Below are positions 35,652 to 48,946 of a DNA stretch of 64,000 nucleotides, one piece after another. The position numbers were made by a program, and so were the translations under genes. The stretch is from Mucor racemosus (Eukaryota; Mucoromycota; Mucoromycetes; Mucorales; Mucoraceae): positions 62,001-126,000 of the forward strand of contig JAPEHQ010000008.1 in the NCBI GenBank assembly GCA_027405735.1, in the 5' to 3' direction. Position 1 is the first letter of the stretch; every line of letters begins with the position of its first letter. The notes beneath the pieces were generated by a model, which saw only the letters and a list, made by a program, of their open reading frames with translations, ran no database searches and was not told the DNA's origin.

Positions 35652-38600
35652 CCAAATCATCCTCCTTTAATATGACTGAATATTAATGAATCAGAGAAAA
35701 TACAACTAGTAAAAAACTGATACCCAATGTATATCGAGGTCAAGCTTGATAAAAGATGCATTCATTGTGTAGTGAAAATTGTAACATTTTGATGGATAAA
35801 AATTACAGAACCAAGATGTTGTATTCCCCTCAGGATTTTTAAAAGGGTTTAAATAAAAGCATACTTCATCAAACTTATTACTGGAATCTTAAATACTCAC
35901 CAAATGCTATTAGTATCATCTTGTTTTTTATTTAATTGCTGTATTATTAAAAATCAATCAAGCTTTTCATAGCTTATAACAATGACAATGTGGTGTTTCT
36001 GGTTTTAGATTGATATTATTTATCATAAGGCGGGCTAATGATACGTTTGATACTACTGTTGTAGGTAAAACCAGCCAATTTAATTTATTATAGAATTTGA
36101 ATGCAAATACTGAGGAACCATTTGTAAGTACCTAGGTTTGTTCTGGTAAAGCATTGAATAAATTAGCTTGGGACAAAGATGGTAAAAAGGTGGCAATAGG
36201 TCCCAGTGATGACCATGTTTATGTTTATGTTTATGATATTCGAGAGATAAGACTAAAACTTAATGTAAATTACCTCTAGCGCAATAATTATAAAGTAAGG
36301 CTATATTATCATCAAATAAACTAACACACAATATTAATATTTATAAAGATTTACAGGAATAAGCTTGAATCAAGTGGATACAGCATTGTAAATTCTTGAA
36401 ACACTTCTCAAGTATTATAAAATCTCTTATTTTTAAGACTTACAAAGCTTATAGGCGGGATATTAATTTAGAGAATTATTTTTGTCCAGATCATCAATTT
36501 TGACATTTTTTAATTTTTTTTTCTGGTTTTGCAAATTTAGAGTTAATTATACTACCAATTATAAAAGAAAAAAATATGCACATATACAGAGTTTAGCGCT
36601 CTATTTGCTCAATAAAAAATAACAAACATTTTTATTGCAAAATATTACATGAAAATTCTTTAACCAAAAATCCGTTTTTGGGCCAAAAGTACAAATTTTC
36701 ATTACTTAACATTTAATATTAAGCTTTTATAAAATGTGTATTAGTCATGGCTACAATTTTCTCTCACAATGTAGTATATTTAAACGTTGATTTTGGTATC
36801 AAAATTTGATTTTTCTGTTTTTTGATCAAAATCATGAGTGTTGGTAAGGATCAAATGAGCCCCAAAAAGTGTCAGCTACAAAGTCTGAATTTTCAGACCG
36901 TACGTGGTTAAATATAAGAAAAGTTTAGAAAAACCGCTTTTTTATTTAAAACTTAGATATACCATAATATAAGAGATGACTTAGCCGTTCAATCTTGCTA
37001 TTCTCAATTACGGCGTGGCTCTGCGTGCTCGCTTTTGCAAATTTTTAATGAATGTTTGATATGACAAACTGTTTTTCTGATAGAAAATGCATGTTTCTAT
37101 GATAACAGATATTGCCTATTTTGTTTAGTTTATGGGTTGATGCGCTATAATGCTGCTTTTACATTGGCTGAAATGTACAATTTAGCAAGGTTTTAAATGA
37201 TGTTAAATAATGTAAAGCCTCGAAAATCCTTTTCTACGTGTGTTGTTTCGCTCTTTTTGTTTTCATATTCCAAAGATATATTCACGGTTTGATAAGGCAT
37301 ATCATAATATTATGAAGCTAGTATTCTTTTCTTTTATCTGAATACGTATGCTAACATAAGAGACTAATATTTTCAATATAGGTAGCAGTCGTTATATTAG
37401 AGACTGATATTTTTATTTAACCGCATTCTAAGATTAAATATCATTATTTACTACTATATTGTTTGACGTACTTCTTGATTACCAGATCAAATCGAAGGCA
37501 ATGATATTTATATCTACTCAGTAAAAAACTAGAACTGGCTGCAAACCCACGAAATATTCTAGAAAAGTGATTAAATTTTAAATGATATAGAATCACAAAA
37601 AAACAATGATCTAATGTCTCGCCTAATCACCATAGTTTTGATCGTAGCTACTGTATACTTGAAAACAAATCATTTTACAGCTGACAATCGTAAACTAAAC
37701 TAGTAAGTTTAAAGAAGGTTAATTTTTTTAAATTTTATGTGTTATAAAGTAACATAAATAATCATCTTAGATTTGGCTTGCATATAAATTTAAGCAGTAA
37801 GTGCTATTTAAGTTTATGCTCAAGCAAAAACCATTGTTGCTGTAAACATTATAGCTATAAACATATTTACAAATGATGGTGATAATCGTGAATATATTGG
37901 CTGTTGCATGTATTGCTCTTCTACATCTACAATGCATTGAATTGTATTGTCTATAATCTATATTAATAAAAACAAATGTAATTTAAAAACCCATTCCAGT
38001 AAAAAAAATGCAATGGAATTTTGGGAAAGGCATGATGCTTGCAGTAAAATGTAAAATAAAAGCTTTGAAAAAAGATACAGTTTAAATCCTTCTTTATTCA
38101 AAAAATGGATAGTGTGCAATAGGTCTATATTTCTACTCTATTTATATTAGTTGTGCTTTTGTTATATCTGGGAGTTGCACCGTAACTGTCAGTGATCTAT
38201 CAGAATTAGGAATAACCGAATTACCAACTTAGGACTTCTGTCAAACCGTGATGTTTAACATGCGAATCAGACAATGCTGCATTCCATACATATATCATCA
38301 TGCTACTTATTAAATGATTGAAGCATGATTCCATTGTCTTCATGCAATATCCATATGTTTATTCTTTTTGGTAAATCAATTAGTTTGTTTGTGATTTTAA
38401 AGTTTATATTGAGCTTCTTGATTTACATAATCAAGGCGGTCTTTTAATGCCCGTTTTTGGCATATTTGTTAATGATCCGCATAGAGCAATCCTTACTTTG
38501 ATCTATGTGTTTCTTCAGCTTATTTTATGAATCAATTTGCTTTGTTTATGATTCGGTCTATTTTATTTATATGTTAAATTACTAATACTTTCTGTATTTA

Positions 38601-40996
38601 CTGTTAAATTCATGTTATCTCTATTGAAATATTAGAGCATGGTTTTATGTGAGATAACATTTAATTTCTTATGTGGGGAAATAGTATCCTAGTTCAGCAC
38701 AATGCTCATGTACAAACCAATTTGCGTCCACCATACGATCAGCTCATTATGCTCATGGTCAGATTTTTTTTATTTATCATGCACAAATAAGAATAATGAT
38801 ATGCTTATGGGCAATTCTACTATTATGCACACATTGGATTAATGTCATGCACATGGACAGAATCTATAATTCTGCACATACAGGCTTAGCGTTGTGCTCG
38901 TGTGCAGTTTATTTTGTTGTGCCCATGTGCATCTTGTTATCTTTTTAGCCATATTCAGTGGGCACAACAGCTCAGGCTATACTTTGCAGCCCACCTGGGC
39001 ACAACAAAATTATCTTGTGCAGCACAGGTCGGCCGTGGTGGTTTTAGTCAAAGGTAAATTAGGACTAGATAAGAAGGTCTACTTTTATAGATATGATTCA
39101 GGATGAGTCATATCTATTATAATGTAATTAGCATTTCTGAGTATATAGATCGAATCTAACATTTAATAGCGGCTAAATTTTAGTGCAGTTGTAGTAATTG
39201 TAGTCTTGCCCTTTAATTTTTTGTTGTATACTGTCTTTTTGTCATATATTTTTAGGCTTGATGAATAATACTTAAAAAAAGAATACAATTAGAAGAGAAT
39301 GAGTAATGAATCAGTTCTTCAACAACTGTATAATAATAAAAGCAAGATACAGTTTATTTAGATATAAAAGTATGGCCTTTTGTATTGATTTGAGATTGAG
39401 ATCCTGATATCTAATTTAAGGCACTACTGAGCCATTAGATTTGTTTGGTAGTAATCTATGAATTGAAATCGATCAATCATAATTTAACCGTGTTTGCAGA
39501 GCTTGCCTCTTTAATACCATCATCGTGCCCAAGATGTGCATTTACTCTCGTGTAAATTTGGAAGTCATTAGGATCAAAGTTCGCCAAGATAGGGGTTTTG
39601 TTGTCGGTTTTGTTTACTCTTGTGAAAAAGTAGGTTTCAGATGATTTCAGTTTCGAGCAGCTTTGATATGATTTTCGAATTTTTTCGCCCAATATTGAGT
39701 CAAATTATGTTAAATCTTCAAAGGAGATGTACCTTCCCTCTTCTATGGACCATCAATAAATTAATATCTTCACAAAAATAGAAGGTTTGATACCAGAATA
39801 TAATTGCATTGCCCTAATGTTAACCAAAAACTGACCTAAAATCAATTGTAAAAATTAAAAACCAAAATTGAGGCGTTGCTTTTTTGTATTTATATGTTAG
39901 ATCCAACTCAAAGCTACTCTAAATTTCTTGTTTCAGAGAAAAATGTTGATTTTTCATCGAGATAATCAAAATAGTAGTCTATATCACAGCTTAACCCTAT
40001 GGTAACTGAGCTCTAAAATCAATTTGTGAAATCGAGAAGAAAATGATCAAAAAAACAAATTTCGTTTAATGGCTCGTAAACTGCAAAATAAGTCGATCTA
40101 GCATATTAAATGGTTTTTTTACAGTTTTAAATTCTGCATCCATGTAAATAAAGTTCAAATAAATGTTTCACATTAAATTTTGTGTAAAATACGATTGAAA
40201 TTTTGGAGGTTTTTTAAAGATACACATCACTTTTTATAAGCATACTTTAAATATAAGTAATAGAAATAATGAGCAACAAAATTATTTATCGATCGAGCTA
40301 CTGCTGAGCCTTCTAGCTGCATTTTTCGTAGAGAAAATAAGATTTTTGTCAGTTTTTTTTTCAAATTCAGAATTTGGGATGAGGGTATACAAGGGGAAAA
40401 TGGCAGCTAGAAATGGAAGTATCTTTTTGTACACATTTTTGAGGATATCTCTACGAAAAATCAATATTTTAAAAAACCCTAAATTGGGTCCTAGAGAGCT
40501 TAACGAGCTTAATGACATGAATGTAAAAAAAATGCTGCTTAATTTAACCAATATTTTGAAATCCACTACAAAAATGTCAAAAAAACAAAAGAAAAATAAA
40601 AGTGCTCAGAATTTTTTTATACTAAAATATGTTATAAAGCACGTTAAAACAAGTAACTTTTATTATTAAAAAGTGTTAGTATAGCTTAATTTTTTGTAGA
40701 GATATGAAGCATTAAAGTTTCAGTTTTAGCAGTGAAATACGCGTAAAAAATCTGAAACCTTAGCACTGAAAAATTAATATCAACTGCAAAAAATAGGATA
40801 TTTCCGGATACTTGTTTTTAGATTAAAGCTGAACATCTCAGGTACATTGGCATATAATTGTTTCTTGGTGTTATTTAGTGAAAACAAAAAGTAGAATAAG
40901 AATAAAAAGTCGGACCCAGTTTTCAAGGAAAAAGCAATGAATTTTACGTGTTTTTGAATCTTTTGTGAGTTATGAAATAAATTCAGGAACAAGTAA
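35652..40996. repeat. Palindrome 2, right arm (5.3 kb inverted repeat)
   Basis: Mirror of the left arm. From inside out: X copy C (about 35785-38035, minus), the unmatched segment, the GTGC block, the 39235-39500 block and R1 (39555-40996, plus). The R1 frame here is 107 codons (40346-40669). High identity stops at AGGAACAAGTAAC, about 40998. Confidence 0.92.
36142..36246 (+). pseudogene. Dynein intermediate chain exon fragment (copy C)
   Basis: Mirror image of copy B in the right arm, with the same extra VY codons and the same ATAAG donor mutation. Confidence 0.65.
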
Positions 40997-41670
40997 CGTA
41001 ATGTGGCCAACTTATACGTATTTCATAGCATCTGAGGCATGTTTATATACATTTGCAAACGGAAATTCTGCTAATTCTCTAAAGGGCGTTGAGTATATAT
41101 ATCATATACCTAACATCCATCCTAACAAAACTTTACATAAAAAAGGTTTCTTCTATTGGAAGTGTACCAAAGAAAAAGTTTTACTATAAAGGTTTGGTTA
41201 ATTCTTAGTAACAGGTATACATAGACAAGCACATTAGCTCCATAAACCAATGTAAACAAAAAAAGGGAGAAATAATTCCTTCTTACGCATATTTAATTTC
41301 CATGGCTTAATTACCAGATTTCTTTGTCGCAATAGTGATTGTTCGCACATGTAGCAAGCTTGTAGATAAGACTACAAGTACTTTTAATTTCTGCCTTGTG
41401 TTTATGTATTCATGGAAATATCTGAAATATAATGTACAATGTAAAATGCAGTAGAAAATGCATCCTGATGTTAACAATATATGTAGTAGCAATGCACGCC
41501 AGACATATAATCGTGATAGTGTCAGCTTTTATAAGGTAAACTTGATCTAAGGTTTACAGTTGAATTAACTTTATTATTTACTCTTTTTATCTTCTCTCCT
41601 TTCATATTTCTATTTTATTGTTTTATATTTTAAAAAAAGAAAATTGCGTCCCTATAAGTGCGTTTAAGGA
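40997..41670. other. Intergenic, between palindrome 2 and the next gene
   Basis: A frame at about 41012-41189 reads protein-like (it ends KKGFFYWKCTKEKVLL) but has no start in a good context and no recognised domain. CT-rich promoter-like sequence lies at 41580-41640. Confidence 0.35.
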
Positions 41671-42463
41671 ATGCTCAGTTATTGCAATAAACTCTGGAGT
41701 CGACAACTAGGACGTATTTCTGAACTTTGTGAAACAGCAACAACATCTTCAGCTTCAGTAATGGAACTACTGCCTACTAAAGACAGCGAGAAATTGCAAA
41801 ATGATTTGGATTTAATGTTGTCTTCACTTATAAATTTTCAATCTGATGATCAAGACAACAATAAAACCACAATCATGCAAACTAACAAAGAAGAATTACT
41901 AGATGCAGGATACTCACTGCATGAGGCTTTATATGGACTCATTGAGAAAATACAACAAGCAACAAAACGATCGCTTGACAATCAAAGAGTTAATCCAAAC
42001 CCACGACTACAATACCAGCTAGATGTTGCTTCATTAGGCGCTTTGGTAGATCGTATGAATAAACGAAGGCTAATAGACCAAGTATGTGAAGAGGATTTGT
42101 ATTTCATATTTGTTTATTGAATTTTCTACACAGGAGTGGATCTCAAATTCAGAGCAACTTGGTATTGATATTACAGAACTAGTTGCAAAATCATCTTGCT
42201 TTTTCAAGATTGAAGACGAATATGACGAGCAACGATATGAATTATCATCTATAAAAGAAAGAGATTTATTCTTATTCCATATATTCAGTAAAATTAATCG
42301 ACAATCAGGCAGAAGAATGGCTAATCAAGATGCAGAGATAAAACCTCGAAGAAAAACTTACGAAGATGAAGAGAATGATGAATTGTTCTCGTTGATCCAC
42401 AAAATATCGAGCAGTAATAAAAAATACGCAGATCAAAGAGCTACTCTGAAACGTCGCCCTTGA
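41671..42463 (+). CDS. Hypothetical protein, two exons
   Basis: Exons 41671-42081 and 42134-42463, joined in phase by a 52-nt GTATGT...CAG intron, give 246 residues. I do not recognise the family. The protein is charged, mostly predicted helical, with no signal peptide and no membrane segment. Residues about 40-140 look like coiled-coil or helical-bundle sequence, and the C-terminal 60 are basic/acidic mixed (RRKTYEDEENDE) ending KRRP. It lies 0.67 kb from the large palindrome and is convergent with TSR1. Intact frames across a consensus intron argue that it is a real gene. A small scaffold or complex subunit is possible, but that is a guess. Confidence 0.7.
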
Positions 42464-42623
42464 TCGAAAAATACTAATAATAAACAAAACCCTTTTGATC
42501 TCCTTATTCTCCTTGCAACAACAAAACGATCGATAATAATAAATATTTACATTCTTATTCATATTTTTTTGTCATTTTATTTAATTGTAAATGCTTTTTA
42601 ATTATATGTATATGTATCAAAAT

Positions 42624-45107
42624 TTATTCTTCCATAGCTGTACTCTTAACTACAGAAGATTCTTGGACAGATTTATCTAATCCACCTCTATATATTTCTG
42701 TGTTCCACTTGGGGAAAACACGCTTGTAAAGACACATCATAATAGTATCTTGTTGTGTTAAAGTACCATCAAATATACACTTCATATAACCATGTGTACC
42801 CAGTGATTCACTGATATGACCTACTCGACCATACTTTGTTGTAAGTTGAACAGGTTTGAACCAATAAATATCTTCGACATTGAAGAACATGAATCGAATA
42901 ACAGCTGATCTTTTATGACATTTGAAGGGATGGCCACTCAAAATAATACGCTTAGCAATGATACGCTTAACATCTACATCCATGAATGTACCTGAAGACA
43001 CCAAATTTGGTTCTATAACGAAAACAAAAAAGTTAATATACAATTCATCAACTACGGAAAAACAACAACATACCATTCACATTATCGGTTTCTTTATAGA
43101 ACATCACTGGCATTTTACCAAATACAACAGGACCATAGATGGTAGCAACATAAGAGCGACCCATCTTCATGAATCTTTCGAATTTATGTACATGGTTAGT
43201 ACCTTTACTGGTATTTTGAGAGTAGATGGGTTTGACATTGTATCTTCTGAAACCCATATGCATGACCATGGGATCCTTTGATCTGACAGTTTCTTCATAT
43301 GCGTTATCACGTTGCACTTGCAAATTGATGAGTGACATTTTGTGCTCGTATTGCAAAAGACCGAATAACAAGAAAGGTCTAGTTCTATCATAAGCCTCTA
43401 TATGTAAATATTTAGCAATCAAGTAAAACTCAAAATATTCTTCAGAAACTAACCATAAGCTTGAAGAGGAACGTTGCTAATCCAAACAGTAATTCTTCTA
43501 CCAGGCTTGACATTACCAACAATAGCTTGACTAACAACACGCAACTTGGTGCGACCAAAGTTTTCAAATTGGAAAATTCTTCCATAATCAATTGGCAAGT
43601 TCTCATAGGGGTCCCAAGGAGAAGTTCTGAAAGACTGAAGACCACGATAACGAGCGAAACGTTCTCTAGCAGTGACATGCATAGGTGTATCAATCTCATC
43701 AGGGAAATCATTATGGTTTTCAAACTCTGTTTGTCTGTTCTTAAGATATTCTTCGTATTGTCTAGCTTCTTCCTCAGCGTCAAACTCATCCTTGTAAGTA
43801 TCCTTTGATTCCATATCAATTTCCTCATACTCTTCCTCTTCATCGGGGAAAGCACTAGCAGCAGGTTTGACAATATCATCGTCTTCCTCTTCTTCCATCA
43901 TAGCATCATCATCTTCTTCCTCTTCACTGTAATCTGCATCATCATCATCGAAAATCCATGCAGCTTGATAAGAGGATGTACCCTTAGGGACTCTCTTTTT
44001 GGTTTGTTCCTCACCATCTAAATTACGCATACGACGTACACGAGCATCTGCTTCTGCCATTTCTTCTTCTGTAGGCCATGTTTGCTCATTTTCCATGAAA
44101 TCAGGCTCATTCTCTGCGACTAAATCATCTTGCTCTTCGGGTTTGGGGGTATCAATGACTTGGCTGTCTTCTTGCATGTCAGATGCAGCAGTAGCAATAG
44201 CAGCACTAGTGATTTGTTGAATTTGGAAATCACCAAAGTTTTGCAAATGAACCAAACGATTAGCATTAAAGGGGTTACCACGAGCATAACCAGTAACCTT
44301 TAAAGTACCTGTCTCTGCAGAAGTAGGATCAAATTCAACTTGTTCGGCCAACATGTAAGGATGGTTATCACGCCATGACATGGGCTTGGGACGTTGAGAT
44401 GTGATGAAACGCAATGCGCTAATACATTCAGTATCAGTATCCAATGTGAACAAATGCTCTTCCTCGGGGAAAAATTGTTGAACAAATGCAGTTAATGATT
44501 TTCTAGTGCTGTTGCGAAGTTTCATGGGCGTATTCTCAATATTTTGAACAACAGGAACAACATTGACAATACCCTGATTGAGAATAGCCAATAAACAGTT
44601 GATACCAAATTGATCCACTTCAACATCAGCGGACATGAGAAGAATACCGAAATCAGCAACCTTAAAAGCATCAATTACATCGATAAAGTTACGCTTAAGG
44701 GGAACTAATTGAATCTTTTGCTTGAAACGCTCAACATTTAAAATGGTAGATTCTTGAGTGGCATGAGGGGGCATTTCAAGGGCAAGAGATTTGTAAATAG
44801 CTTCAATAGCAGAATCAACATCACTGTCAGGGCACAAGGGCAAGACAGGAACAATCTTGGGAGCACCTTGGCGACCCTCAAAGATACGACTGATACGAGT
44901 AATATCCTCACGTTTCTTTTGTTGAATAATCTTTGCAGCATGGCGACGATCGGTTTTACTAACAGTCTTGACATTGTTGCCTTGTTTGACAGCATTGCGA
45001 TTGATTTTACCTTTAGAAGCTTCTCTCAATGCACCCTTGGAAGCATGACGACTCTTAAAAGGCTTATTAGACTGGTGAGAGCTACCAGCTCTATGACGAT
45101 GTTCCAT
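42624..45107 (-). CDS. TSR1: Ribosome biogenesis factor Tsr1
   Basis: Three exons: 43454-45107, 43074-43397 and 42624-43012, giving 788 residues (human TSR1 is about 800). Tsr1 is a nucleolar/cytoplasmic 40S assembly factor related to the Bms1 GTPase; it blocks premature joining of translation factors on pre-40S particles. The basic N-terminal tail has [13 protein letters not shown] and [12 protein letters not shown]. An acidic stretch (about 390-450) has long D/E runs. The C-terminal DUF663-like part has [59 protein letters not shown]-like LGTHGYMKC and [10 protein letters not shown]. As expected for Tsr1 there is no P-loop GKS. It is divergent from the WD40 gene across 155 nt and convergent with the hypothetical gene. 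Confidence 0.95.
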
Positions 45108-45262
45108 GATTGTATAGAGTTGTAATAGGAAAAAAGAAAAGCTTTTTTTTCAGTGGATTTTCGAGATTTTTTTCATGTTTAGACAGTCACCGTTTGACAT
45201 TTTTTCCTGGAAATCCTATTCATTTGGCGAATGTCTTTTTCTGTATCAGCCACTTGTAAATC
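45108..45262. promoter_or_regulatory. Divergent (bidirectional) promoter of TSR1 and the WDR53-like gene
   Basis: Only 155 nt separate the two start codons, so both core promoters must overlap here. No TATA box stands out; T-rich tracts occur on both sides. Confidence 0.6.
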
Positions 45263-46824
45263 ATGAACATTAAAAGCATTAACACTCTCTACGACCTGAA
45301 GGGACATCAAGCTTCAGTTCTTACCGTTGAGTACTCGAAAAACTCGTTTTTGGGAGATCATTTACTTGCTTCAGGATCAGGTAATTTCACGATTTACTGG
45401 GGGAGAAAAGCGACATTTGAATGTTGACATTTTGACATTTTAGAGGATAATACTTGCAGAATATGGGATTTAAAATCGAAAAAGGTTCTCAAAGGTATTA
45501 AAAACCTTAGCGATCCCGTAAATATGTAAAAATACTTGATTCATTGCAATTGAGCTAACTACTGTATATTTATACATAATTTCTGCTTTTTTTGCGCATT
45601 TTTTTTTTTTTTTTTTTTTTTTTATATTCTGAAGGTTACAAGCATTAAATTTGCAAAGAAAAACCTACCTTACATTTACCTTTCCTCGGGAACCAAGGTA
45701 GCCATGACAGCATATCATAGCAACAGGGTATTTTTCCCGGAAATATTCTAAATCATTCAATTATTAGGTTTTTGTGTATGATCTCAGAACTGAAGGAATC
45801 ATTATTACCGAGCCAATGCAGATTTATGAGTTTAGCAACGATGAAATCAATAGTGTATGATTGCATTGGTTTATTAATTATAGTTTATTACTAAATATGA
45901 AGCAATTGCTTGTAGATTGACATCAATGAGAATAATAAATTTTTAGCCACAGCTGACGATGAGGGAATAGTCAATGTTGGTAAGGAATCAAATGTGATAA
46001 AAAAAAAACAGAGTTAAACTAACAAAAAAAATATAATTCGGTAGTCGACTTGAATGGCCACAAGATTTACAAAAAAACATCTAAAAAGCATAACAGTGTA
46101 TAGAGTAAAAACCCTTTAAAAATCAAATTGTGATTCTAAAATGTCAATTTTATAGATTTGCATGTCTGCAAAATTCAGAGCAAAGAAAACATGGGAAGTT
46201 TGGTCGGGTGGTATGGATAGTAAAGTATATGAGTGGGATTTCTCTCGTGGTTTACCAACAAACATCTACGATATGAGTAAGTTTTGCATACATTTGCATT
46301 ATATTGATTTATTTAACAATGATAAACTTAGCTCCCAAGGAACCATCAGCAACTCAAATGTTTAATCCTCCATTTGTATATAAGATTGCAACCTCTCCCG
46401 ACGGTGAATGGGTTGCAGCAAGTTTGGGAGATTCTACAATTCAATTATTAGCACCACCAAACAAGAAGCAAAAGAAGTATCTCAAAGAAATCAGATTAGA
46501 AAATGGACATAATTCCATGGTAAACTGTTTGTAAGTACTGAAATTCAACGATGCATTATAGATTTCAAACATTTATGCATTATCAGATCATTTTTGACAG
46601 GTGAAAAGTCGTTGCTTATCTCTGGAGCAGCAAATGGAAGGGTTACAATTTGGGATCACAAGAACGAGGAGGCACCCCTTCTTGAAATGTTTCAGCTAGA
46701 TGATGGTTTGGGTAAATTAAATAGCTTAAAGGCTTTTGAAATAGAAGGCTCTTTGTACATTGCAACAGCCGGTACAAGTAAATCTAATGATGCTGGTGCC
46801 TTGAATATATATCAATTGCAATAA
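45263..46824 (+). CDS. WD40-repeat protein, WDR53-like
   Basis: Nine exons: 45263-45380, 45444-45517, 45635-45727, 45768-45854, 45916-45979, 46045-46097, 46156-46276, 46332-46530 and 46587-46824. All are in phase, giving 348 residues (human WDR53 358). It is a WD40 propeller, proposed in animals to act as a substrate receptor for CUL4-DDB1 ubiquitin ligase. Blades are seen as LKGHQASVLTVEYS, LASGSEDNTCRIWDLKS, LSSGTKVFVYDLR, FLATADDEGIVNVVDLNG, SGGMDSKVYEWDFSRG, TSPDGEWVAASLGD and SGAANGRVTIWDHKN. The second exon's donor was chosen as CCC|GTAAAT because it restores NLSDPVTSIKFA; the 117-nt intron that follows contains a long T-run. Intron 45728-45767 is only 40 nt. WD40 identity is certain, the WDR53 assignment likely. 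Confidence 0.85.
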
Positions 46825-46957
46825 AAGCCACTATAGATTGAAGGATTAAGTGTCACTCAGGTTCCATGATATGGAAGTTGTGTGACTCCATTACAAATTC
46901 AAATGTTTTTTTTTTCTGTGATATCGTATTGCTTTTCCCTTCCAATATCCTAATAAA

Positions 46958-47309
46958 ATGATTATCCCTGTTCGTTGTTTCTCTTGTGGTAAAGTTATCG
47001 GTAACAAATGGGATAACTACTTATCTTTATTGCAAGCTGAATACACTGAAGGGTAAATTAAACTTTGTAAATTTGTCGTGATCAATGCTGACTTTTTTTT
47101 TGTTACTAGTGAGGCATTGGATGCTCTTGGACTTAAGCGTTATTGTTGTAGACGTATGGTTTTGACTCATGTCGATTTGATTGAAAAGCTCTTGCATTAT
47201 AATCGTAAGTTGAAAAGGGAAAAAGAAAGGTTTTACTTGCTTAAATATTGACATTATGATTTATTCAATTTTAGCCTTGGAGCGTTCAAGAGACCGTGGA
47301 CGTGCTTAA
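46958..47309 (+). CDS. RPB10: RNA polymerases I/II/III common subunit RPABC5 (Rpb10)
   Basis: Three exons, 46958-47052, 47110-47204 and 47275-47309, giving 74 residues (yeast Rpb10 has 70). It is a small zinc-binding subunit shared by all three nuclear RNA polymerases and needed for assembly of the Rpb3-Rpb11 platform. Zinc ligands are C7 and C10 in RCFSCG and C44, C45 in RYCCRR. The invariant core [17 protein letters not shown] is present. The C-terminus is extended by a short basic RSRDRGRA. It follows the WD40 gene by 133 nt on the same strand. Confidence 0.97.
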
Positions 47310-48946
47310 TATTTTAGACGAAATATAACCCTTTCTCAACCTCTCTTTTTTTCGATACAACTCTTTCAATCAACTTCAACATTATCCTGTACAATTCTTA
47401 AATATCAAAATAAGTTTCAAAAAATTTGAACTTGTTTTGTTATTTTTTATATAATCACTCTTCACAAACAAACAATTGGTCATTTTATGTTTTTTTTGAC
47501 ACCCCCAACTTACAAGATGCAGTAAAATAAATTAGTGTTCTTTTAAACTTTTTTTATATGATGGTGGTATTTTTTAAAAGGGTATTCAAACATTGTGTGT
47601 CGTATAACTCGCATGAAAGCTGACTTTCTCGAAAATTGGTGCCCAAACAATTTTGAAATATCGAAAAAAACAAAAGATAACATCTCTTTAATTGTGGCCT
47701 AAATTTCATTTTTTTGAGAAATTAAAAATAGGAACACACTTTTAAGATGTGTAAGTATAATTTCAGTACTACAGGAAAGTAGGGTGAGCCTTTGTTCACC
47801 TGAAAAAAATTCTTTAAACTTCGCTTTAAGAAAAAGGTACGTTTAACGGATAATTGATATTTCTGACCAAAATCATAATTACCATTTGATTATTTATTTT
47901 TAACTAGTCGTATTATATCAAGGAGAGTTGCATGGACCAAGATAGCTATAAAAAATTTAATGTTTATCTGATAATTAAGCAATTAAACGTCGTTCATTCG
48001 CAAAAATTAGCCCAAATCGACATTTTAGATAGTCGATTTTAGCAGGTTAACGCCATCTCTATCACTCTAAATGGTATCAAACGAATGCTCTCGTTCACTA
48101 GAATCGTTTTATCATAATTTGATGGATTTTTGCAGACATTTTTTTCCAACGAGATTTGCCCTTACAGATGTAGGCGAAAAATTTCAATTTGAAGAAAATT
48201 CAATTTTTCTCCCGAAAAAAGAGACTTTCTACTATGACATATATAGGCAAAAAATAACCACAAAAATCATGTTGTTGATATGAAAGCGTTTATTTAGAAA
48301 CTTTAAGCCAAAATTTTAGCTTTTTCTCCAAGAAATTGAAATTCATTATTTTTCAAAATAAAAAAATATTTTGATAGATGAATATAAATAAAAAAAATTA
48401 CAGCGTATAAAGCACTTAAAATGACATAGTTTCACTTAGTTACACCTTTGGTGGTAATCATCGATTTGTTTGAGAAAAAAACCTTTAAAGGTGAATATTT
48501 TTTCAAAAATTGTCAAAATGGATTTTTTTCGGCCAGTTGAAATTTATAAAATTCGAATCCCGACCCTTCTGTTTTAACCCTAGTTCTACTATGCTTTATA
48601 TGAACAATTAAGGGGTTTTTACTCAATTTCGAATAATGAATGCTTTCTTAATGCTTTTACAAAAGTTTAGACACTATTTAAATTGAAACAATAAGTTTTT
48701 TCAATTTGATTATTCAATTGAATACTCTCACGAAAATCCTCCCTGAAATTTGTATTTTAGAAATTTCATTTTCAGGTTCGGTTGCACATTTGTTCATCAG
48801 TCACTTGCAGTTCTGTATTCATTGTCTTTTTTGATATTGCACAACTTACTTTAGGTGACTGCGCGTATAACACAAATATTTCAAATCAAAGCGAGTTAGC
48901 ATATCCTCGATTCTTTTTGGCTTGCTAAATTGCACATTTTTATATC
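47310..48946. other. 1.6-kb intergenic region, possible degenerate DNA element
   Basis: No gene is supported. Two ends, around 47763 (CAGTACTACAGGAAAG...) and around 48815 reading inward on the minus strand (CAGAACTGCAAGTGAC...), look like very degraded terminal inverted repeats sharing an inner CCTGAAAA. The 70-codon frame at 48071-48283 has no recognised motif. Confidence 0.3.

Noticed and set aside
28000..40996. Palindrome as an assembly hairpin artefact
   Set aside because: Unduplicated 2.3-kb spacer with its own MITE and different flanks make this less likely, though long-read proof is lacking.
41012..41189. Frame ending KKGFFYWKCTKEKVLL, vaguely like a FLYWCH finger
   Set aside because: Only a W.C pair supports it; the full set of zinc ligands is missing and there is no partner domain.
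45485..45634. Alternative WD40 gene donor at AAG|GTTCTC
   Set aside because: In frame but a poor donor; CCC|GTAAAT further on is a better site and gives a fuller WD40 blade.
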